Assembly: GCA_964462125.1 (NCBI GenBank)
Contig: CAYWXT010000188.1
Location: forward strand, 1 to 11,537
Length of the DNA: 11,537 nucleotides
Direction: 5' to 3'
Source of the DNA: JAWLFY01 sp964462125
GTDB lineage: Bacteria > Planctomycetota > Planctomycetia > Pirellulales > Pirellulaceae
Numbering within the stretch: the first letter of the stretch is position 1; each line of letters begins with the position of its first letter. The notes beneath the pieces were generated by a model. That model saw nothing but the letters and a program-made list of their open reading frames with translations, had not been told where the DNA came from and ran no database searches. The translations under genes and the position numbers were made by a program. This document shows, piece after piece, positions 7,575 to 11,537 of the stretch.

Positions 7575-8212
7575 CGTCGCCGCCCTGGCGCTCGTCCTTG
7601 GCCCGGGTAGGCGAACTTCTCCAGTGCGTCCTGCGTTGGCGGCGGCTTGTCCGCTTGTTTGGCGAGCTCCGTGGCGATGGTCGCGGCTTCGCTGACCGAA
7701 GGTTGCACCAGCGCGAAGTTTGCCGTTACCACTCCCTGTTTGGCGACCAAAACCGTCAACTCGACATTGCGATTCAGTCCGTAAACACCTGGTCCTTCTT
7801 CGCCATCGACCGAAATCCCGACGGTCACAGGCAGGTTCAACGATCGCTTGGCGCGAGTGAGGTACGCTTCGGCTTCGGCGCGGTCATCGTTCAACCAGAC
7901 GATCGCGGCGTCGACATGGTCCTCGCCGAGCGAATTCGCGTAGCCGGTGAGTCCTCGGGTCAAGGCAATCCCTGGCCGCGTCAAGCTGTGCACGAACACC
8001 AGCAGCGTCGGTTTTCCGTCAGCCTCCGCAACCGGGTCGAACGTCTTGCCCGCCAGGTCGTCGTAAACGCCCGCGATTTCGAAGGCCGCGAGTTTCTCCC
8101 CCGGCTGCGGTCCCGAGAAGACCGCCTCCTCGGCGCCGCACACGGTGAGTTGACTGCCGAGCAGCCCGAAAGCAATCAACGCCAGAGCACGGACCAGCAG
8201 CAGGCTTCTCAT
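7571..8212 (-). CDS. Exported thioredoxin-fold-like protein lacking catalytic cysteines
   Basis: This 213-residue protein starts with a Sec signal peptide (residues 1 to about 27, likely cut after CGA). The mature part follows the thioredoxin/AhpC-TSA layout: PGEKLAAFEI near 37-46, a GKPTLLVFVHS strand near 66-76, a following helix, AAIVWLND near 102-109, then LTVLVAKQGVVTANFA near 152-167. Where TlpA- or ResA-like proteins carry CXXC there is HSLTRP (75-80). The only cysteine, C25, lies in the signal peptide, and it does not fit a good lipobox because a valine precedes it. Thiol-disulfide exchange is therefore not expected; a binding or chaperone role for the haem protein encoded next to it is possible. 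It is the first gene of the operon, with GGTGA close to the ATG at 8212, and its stop overlaps the next start by 4 bp. The fold assignment comes from pattern recognition. Confidence 0.72.
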   Translation of the reverse strand: MRSLLLVRALALIAFGLLGSQLTVCGAEEAVFSGPQPGEKLAAFEIAGVYDDLAGKTFDPVAEADGKPTLLVFVHSLTRPGIALTRGLTGYANSLGEDHVDAAIVWLNDDRAEAEAYLTRAKRSLNLPVTVGISVDGEEGPGVYGLNRNVELTVLVAKQGVVTANFALVQPSVSEAATIATELAKQADKPPPTQDALEKFAYPGQGRAPGRRR

Positions 8213-8308
8213 CAGTCACCACGACAGGCTAGGGAACGGGGCGCTGCCGGTGGACAGCTGTGACGATCCGCGTTCACCGAGAGCGATTTTGATACCGAGG
8301 GAACCGGC

Positions 8309-8338
8309 ATTATGGCATGATGTTCGCCGACGTGTCGA
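8309..8338 (-). promoter_or_regulatory. Candidate promoter of the four-gene exported operon
   Basis: Read on the minus strand, TCGACA (8338 to 8333, 5 of 6 matches to TTGACA) is followed after 18 bp by CATAAT (8314 to 8309, 5 of 6 matches to TATAAT). Transcription would start near 8302, about 90 nt before the ATG at 8212. The -35 element and most of the spacer lie inside the first 22-bp repeat, so a protein bound to the repeat would be expected to block or change use of this promoter. Confidence 0.42.
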
Positions 8339-8364
8339 ACATTGTTTGCCGACGTGTCGAACAT
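8321..8364. repeat. 22-bp tandem repeat with inverted arms, candidate operator
   Basis: Two adjacent 22-bp units occupy 8321-8342 and 8343-8364 and differ at one position (C/T at the fifth base). Each starts with TGTTCG (TGTTTG in the second) and ends with CGAACAT, so each unit holds 6-bp inverted arms around a 9-bp centre; the arms are perfect in the first unit. The core CGTGTCGA at 8331 and 8353 recurs as CGTCTCGA at 8375, keeping the 22-bp period, which suggests a decayed third copy. Two helical turns per unit would place bound proteins on one face of the DNA. The repeat lies between two predicted divergent promoters. Confidence 0.8.
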
Positions 8365-8397
8365 TTCGAATTGGCGTCTCGAGCTGTCGAATTGCTA

Positions 8398-8426
8398 TTG
8401 ACGAGCGGGGGGAGGACTCTCAGAAT
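8398..8426 (+). promoter_or_regulatory. Candidate sigma-70-type promoter of dnaG
   Basis: TTGACG at 8398-8403 (5 of 6 matches) and CAGAAT at 8421-8426 (4 of 6) are separated by exactly 17 bp. Transcription would begin near 8433, leaving a leader of about 200 nt before the dnaG start. The hexamers lie just downstream of the 22-bp repeats, so both promoters could answer to the same binding protein. Confidence 0.4.
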
Positions 8427-8631
8427 CCCCGGTCGCTCGTGGCGAAACGCGCATGGCCAGCCCGCCGGCAGCGATTCTCGGAGAGGATCGTTGCCGCACG
8501 ACGGTTCCGAGGCTGGATCAGTTACGCTACAAGGAAGTAGGCCAGATCGAAAATTGCCCGTGCCGACCTTGGAGGTTGGCGTCCGCGCCGGGCGCGGCGG
8601 GTGGACCGATCGAAACTGAGGGAGTCGTCGG

Positions 8632-10695
8632 TTGTCCCTATCCGCGGACTTCGACCTGAAAGAGCGAGTGCGCGCCGCGCTCGACATCGCCGATGTCGTG
8701 GGGCGGGATCTGGAGCTGCGCCCCCAGGGGCGGCATTTCGTCGCCCGCTGTCCCTTCCATCAAGACAACCGTCCGTCGATGACGGTCAACCCGGAACGTC
8801 AGATCTGGAAGTGCTGGGTCTGTGACATCGGCGGCGACATTTTCAGCTTCGTGATGCGCCGCGAAGGGGTCGATTTTCCCACCGCCTTGAAGTTCTTGGC
8901 CGAACAGGCAGGGATTCCGTTTGAACCCTCCGGCGGCCCGAGCCGGGCCGAGCCGGGAACTCCAGGTGACAAAGCGACACTGCTGCAAGCGGTTCGGCTG
9001 GTTTCTGACGCCTACTATCAGCTGCTCGAGAGCGGCGCCAGCGATGAGGCGGCGATTGCCCGCGATTACCTTCACCGCCGCGGCATCGATGACGAGAGCC
9101 GCCGCCGGTTCCGGATCGGTTTTGCCCCGGCGAACTGGAGCTTCGCCGTCGATCTGCTCCGCAAGCATAACCTCAGCGGGGAGGTGGGCGAGGCAGCCGG
9201 CCTGGTTCTTCCCCGCCGTAGCGGAGGCGGCCACTACGACCGCTTCCGCGGCCGGCTGATGTTCCCCATCCACGACTTGCAAGATCGCCCGGTTTCCCTC
9301 GGAGGCCGGATCATTCCTGAGATTGCCGACCGCGACGGACGAGGAAATCGCGATGGCAAGGGCGATGGCGGTGCGAAGTACATCAACGGCCCGGAAACGC
9401 TGCTGTTCCGCAAGTCGCATCAGCTGTACGGGCTGCAGCTGGCGCGGGATGCGATCCGCCAGTCCGGCGAAGTGCTGGTGATGGAGGGTTACACCGACGT
9501 CGTCGCGGCGCGGCAAGCCGGAATCGAGCCGGTGGTCGCGGTGCTCGGAACGGCGCTCGGGGATCAACACATCAAGATCCTCCAACGCTTTGCCGAACGG
9601 GTCGTACTCGTGCTCGACGGTGACGCCGCCGGCCAGCGTCGCGCGGAGGAGGTGACCGAGCTGTTCGTCCGCGCCGACATCGATCTTCGCGTGATGAGCC
9701 TGCCCGAAGGCCTCGACCCGGCCGACTTTCTTGCCGAGCGAGGGAGCGAGGCGTTCGGTGAGCTGGTACAGCAGGCTCCCGACGCCCTCGATCACCGCCT
9801 GGCGCGGCTGACCGATGGGCTCGATGTCACCCACGATACCCACCGCGCCACCTCTGCCCTCGATACGGTATTGAGGATGGTTGCCAAAGCGCCGCGCGGC
9901 GGCGGGCTGCGGACCGACCAACTGATGCTCCGGTTGTCCCGCACCTTTGGCATCGGGGAGCCGCGTCTGCAGCAGCGGCTCGAATCGCTCCGCGAAGAAG
10001 ATCGTCGACGCCAGCGCCGCCCACGGCCGCGTGTGGACTCCGGGGCTGGCCCCCAACGCAGCGCTGCCTCCCGGCGTGGTGCTAGCCCCCAGTCGGCGGA
10101 ACCCGAGCCGTCGGCTGACCCCAATCAATTGCTTGCCGAGTCAGCGGACACCGGCGATTCGACGAGCGTTTCGTTCGGCGGCCGACCTGCCGATGGTACG
10201 GCAGCCGACGGTTCAGGCCATCGCATGGAGCCGTCACGGCTCTCCCCCGTTACCGGCATCGACCGGGAGCTGTTTGAGACGTTGATTGAGTACCCGGAAT
10301 TGGCGGCGATGGCGGTCGAGGCGATCGATCCGGATTGGTTGGGGTCCGACACCGCCAAGATGATCTTGTCGGCCTATCAGGACCTCGACTTGCAAGGACG
10401 CACACTGGACTTTGAGTCATTGATGTTGGTGGTGGAAAACGACCATCTGAAAAGCCAACTGGTGACGCTGCAGGAACGGGTGCGGCATCGCCAAGGAAGC
10501 TCAACTGAGTCCGCCGAGGCACGCTACACGGCGGCGGTGACCCGTTATCGGGAACGCGAGTTCACGGAGGAAAAGAACCGCCACATCGCCCGTTTGGAAT
10601 CGAAATCGCTTCCCGAAGACGAAGAGCTGGCCTTGCTGCAGGAGTTGATCGAGGCCGAACGGTCGCGGATGGGAATTCCTGGCGATGCCCCTTAA
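8632..10695 (+). CDS. dnaG: DNA primase DnaG
   Basis: This 687-residue protein makes the RNA primers for chromosomal replication and works with the DnaB helicase at the fork. The N-terminal zinc-binding domain has the CHC2 pattern C40, H43, C61, C64 (CPFH ... CWVC). The polymerase core includes the basic motif RFRGRLMFPI (204-213), the conserved KYINGPET (249-256), and a TOPRIM fold with EGYTD (E285) and DGDAAG (D329, D331), the metal-binding residues. Residues about 540-680 fit the helicase-binding C-terminal domain. A Gly/Asp-rich insert sits at about 232-248, and a long Pro/Ser/Arg-rich linker at about 456-540 separates the core from the C-terminal domain. The start is TTG at 8632, supported by GAGGGAG at 8618-8624 with 7-nt spacing and by the N-terminus MSLSADFDLKERVRAALDIA leading directly into the zinc domain. 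rpoD lies 233 bp downstream, as in the rpsU-dnaG-rpoD arrangement; no rpsU is seen upstream. Confidence 0.98.
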   Translation: MSLSADFDLKERVRAALDIADVVGRDLELRPQGRHFVARCPFHQDNRPSMTVNPERQIWKCWVCDIGGDIFSFVMRREGVDFPTALKFLAEQAGIPFEPSGGPSRAEPGTPGDKATLLQAVRLVSDAYYQLLESGASDEAAIARDYLHRRGIDDESRRRFRIGFAPANWSFAVDLLRKHNLSGEVGEAAGLVLPRRSGGGHYDRFRGRLMFPIHDLQDRPVSLGGRIIPEIADRDGRGNRDGKGDGGAKYINGPETLLFRKSHQLYGLQLARDAIRQSGEVLVMEGYTDVVAARQAGIEPVVAVLGTALGDQHIKILQRFAERVVLVLDGDAAGQRRAEEVTELFVRADIDLRVMSLPEGLDPADFLAERGSEAFGELVQQAPDALDHRLARLTDGLDVTHDTHRATSALDTVLRMVAKAPRGGGLRTDQLMLRLSRTFGIGEPRLQQRLESLREEDRRRQRRPRPRVDSGAGPQRSAASRRGASPQSAEPEPSADPNQLLAESADTGDSTSVSFGGRPADGTAADGSGHRMEPSRLSPVTGIDRELFETLIEYPELAAMAVEAIDPDWLGSDTAKMILSAYQDLDLQGRTLDFESLMLVVENDHLKSQLVTLQERVRHRQGSSTESAEARYTAAVTRYREREFTEEKNRHIARLESKSLPEDEELALLQELIEAERSRMGIPGDAP

Positions 10696-10928
10696 GAATC
10701 ACTGTCAGAACCATGGTCAGAACCATGGTTCCCTTCGACCCCAGAAACCCCAGGAGCTTCCCCAGCCCGACCTAGCCCTCCCGTAACAGGCTGTTGAGCC
10801 GCCCCCGTGTCGGTCACCAGCTTCATCCATTCAGACCCAATCCCATCTTCGGCCCCTCCGCACCGGCCGTGGATGAATTCGACCCACGCGTCACTGATGA
10901 CGTCTTTTGAAAACATGAGGTTTTTCAG
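10696..10928. other. dnaG-rpoD intergenic region
   Basis: This 233-bp gap is long for two genes expected to be co-transcribed. It starts with a tandem repeat that can fold into a stem (10704-10730). I find no convincing -35/-10 pair for rpoD. A minus-strand open frame of 74 codons (ATG at 10916, stop ending at 10692) fills nearly the whole gap; I do not call it a gene because it has no Shine-Dalgarno and no recognised product. Confidence 0.5.
10704..10730 (+). repeat. 12-bp tandem repeat forming a perfect 9-bp stem-loop
   Basis: GTCAGAACCATG occurs at 10704-10715 and again at 10716-10727. Because the unit contains a self-complementary core, AACCATGGT at 10709-10717 and ACCATGGTT at 10722-10730 form a perfect 9-bp inverted repeat with the 4-nt loop CAGA. 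It begins 13 nt after the dnaG stop codon. No T-run follows, so it is not a standard intrinsic terminator; it could be an attenuating or RNA-processing hairpin that separates dnaG from rpoD output. Confidence 0.7.
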
Positions 10929-11537
10929 ATGCAATTGATGGAACAAACCCTGTCGCAGCTCATCGCGCTCGGCACCCAGCGAGGATTCCTGACCTACGAC
11001 GAGGTCAACGCCTATCTCCCAGACGAGGATGTCAGCCCGGAGAAGCTCGACCACCTGCTGCTGGCGATCGAACGGAACGAAATTCGACTCGTCGAAGCGG
11101 CGACGCAGGAAGCGTTGTCCGCGGCTGCCCCGCCGGTGGCCGATCCGCGGTTGGCGGCCGGACCCCAACTGGCGGCGGAGCCGACCGCGGGCGAGCCGGA
11201 TGTCACCGCCGCGATGGACGACGACGGAACGCCCTTGATCCCCACGTCAGAATTGCCCAAGGCGAGCGACGACCCGATTCGAATGTACCTCAGTCAGATG
11301 GCGGAGATCCCGCTGTTGACCCGGGAAGAGGAGATCTCGCTGGCCAAGAAGATCGAAATCACCCGCAAACAGTTTCGCCGTACCCTGCTCGAGTCGGACT
11401 ACGCCTTACGATCCACCGTGGACATTCTGCAGCGGGTGCATCAAGGCGAACTCCCCTTTGACCGCACCATCAAGGTCTCTCTCACCGAGCGGTTGACCAA
11501 GGAGCAGATCAGCGCCCGCATGCCGCACAACCTGCGG
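10929..11537 (+). CDS. rpoD: Housekeeping RNA polymerase sigma factor RpoD, 5' part (cut by the window end)
   Basis: The first 203 codons of the primary sigma factor are present, and the frame is still open at the window end. Residues 1 to about 58 (QTLSQLIALGTQRGFLTYDEVNAYLPDE and following) match region 1.1, which keeps free sigma from binding DNA. A low-complexity Ala/Pro/Glu linker follows at about 59-112. Region 1.2 is clear at about 113-148 (DDPIRMYLSQM, then LLTREEEISLAKKIE). The remainder, to residue 203, enters the non-conserved segment before region 2. The ATG at 10929 has GAGG at 10917-10920 with 8-nt spacing; an in-frame ATG three codons later (10938) is a weaker alternative. Its place directly after dnaG supports the housekeeping assignment over an alternative sigma factor. 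Confidence 0.96.
   Translation, partial: MQLMEQTLSQLIALGTQRGFLTYDEVNAYLPDEDVSPEKLDHLLLAIERNEIRLVEAATQEALSAAAPPVADPRLAAGPQLAAEPTAGEPDVTAAMDDDGTPLIPTSELPKASDDPIRMYLSQMAEIPLLTREEEISLAKKIEITRKQFRRTLLESDYALRSTVDILQRVHQGELPFDRTIKVSLTERLTKEQISARMPHNLR

Larger units (their letters stand above)
8213..8631. other. Divergent control region between the exported operon and dnaG
   Basis: This 419-bp stretch separates two divergent transcription units. It contains a predicted minus-strand promoter (8309-8338), a 22-bp tandem repeat (8321-8364, with a degenerate third copy in phase) and a predicted plus-strand promoter (8398-8426). A leader of about 200 nt then runs to the dnaG start. The short open frames here have no credible product or start signal, so I do not call a gene. 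Confidence 0.6.

Noticed and set aside
8158..8212. Lipoprotein signal in the thioredoxin-like protein (cysteine 25)
   Set aside because: The residue before the cysteine is Val, not Gly, Ala or Ser, so the lipobox is poor; an ordinary signal peptide fits better.
8321..8364. CRISPR-like array
   Set aside because: The units are contiguous with no spacers, and there are only two full copies and no cas gene.
8317..8619. 100-codon plus-strand open frame in the dnaG upstream region
   Set aside because: It is built from the 22-bp repeats at its start, has no Shine-Dalgarno or known product, and overlaps the predicted dnaG promoter and leader.
8638..10128. 496-codon open frame on the minus strand opposite dnaG
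   Set aside because: It lies inside an unmistakable dnaG, has no recognisable motif or start signal, and long antisense frames are expected in GC-rich coding DNA.
10696..10928. Intrinsic terminator between dnaG and rpoD
   Set aside because: The 9-bp stem is not followed by a T-rich run, so it does not meet the criteria for a terminator.

Overview
The window looks like chromosomal DNA of a planctomycete, most likely a Pirellulaceae (Rhodopirellula-like) bacterium. This rests on lineage-typical families: a haem-motif protein with DUF1549 and DUF1553 domains followed by a DUF1501 protein, a Tat-exported WD40 protein, and a large membrane-anchored protein with a Trp-rich C-terminal beta domain. 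The placement is from recognition of protein families, not from a database search. The DNA is GC-rich, and long antisense open frames lie opposite most real genes.

Layout. Positions 1-345 hold no supported gene; they carry a 16-bp perfect tandem repeat and a plausible sigma-70-type promoter for the next gene. Positions 346-2958 (+) encode an 870-residue, single-pass membrane protein of unknown function. Running the opposite way is a four-gene block read from 8212 down to 2959: a thioredoxin-fold-like exported protein without catalytic cysteines, a PSCyt1/DUF1549/DUF1553 protein with two haem-type motifs, a DUF1501 protein with a Tat-type signal, and a seven-bladed WD40 protein with a Tat signal. 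Genes 1/2 and 3/4 overlap by 4 bp and genes 2/3 are 24 bp apart, so this is very probably one operon. Its last stop codon abuts the stop codon of the 870-residue gene with no base between them.

Positions 8213-8631 form a divergent control region. On the + strand lies dnaG (8632-10695, DNA primase, TTG start), then a 233-bp gap with a tandem repeat that forms a perfect 9-bp stem, then the 5' part of rpoD (10929 to the window end, housekeeping sigma factor). dnaG-rpoD is the conserved core of the bacterial macromolecular synthesis operon.

How the genes may work together. All four minus-strand products carry export signals (two Sec, two Tat), which suggests an extracytoplasmic assembly built around a c-type haem protein. 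Its substrate cannot be read from the sequence. The most interesting non-coding signal is a 22-bp tandem repeat (two near-perfect copies plus a decayed third in phase) lying between two predicted divergent promoters, one for the exported operon and one for dnaG. It is a candidate shared operator linking a housekeeping replication gene to an accessory-looking operon.
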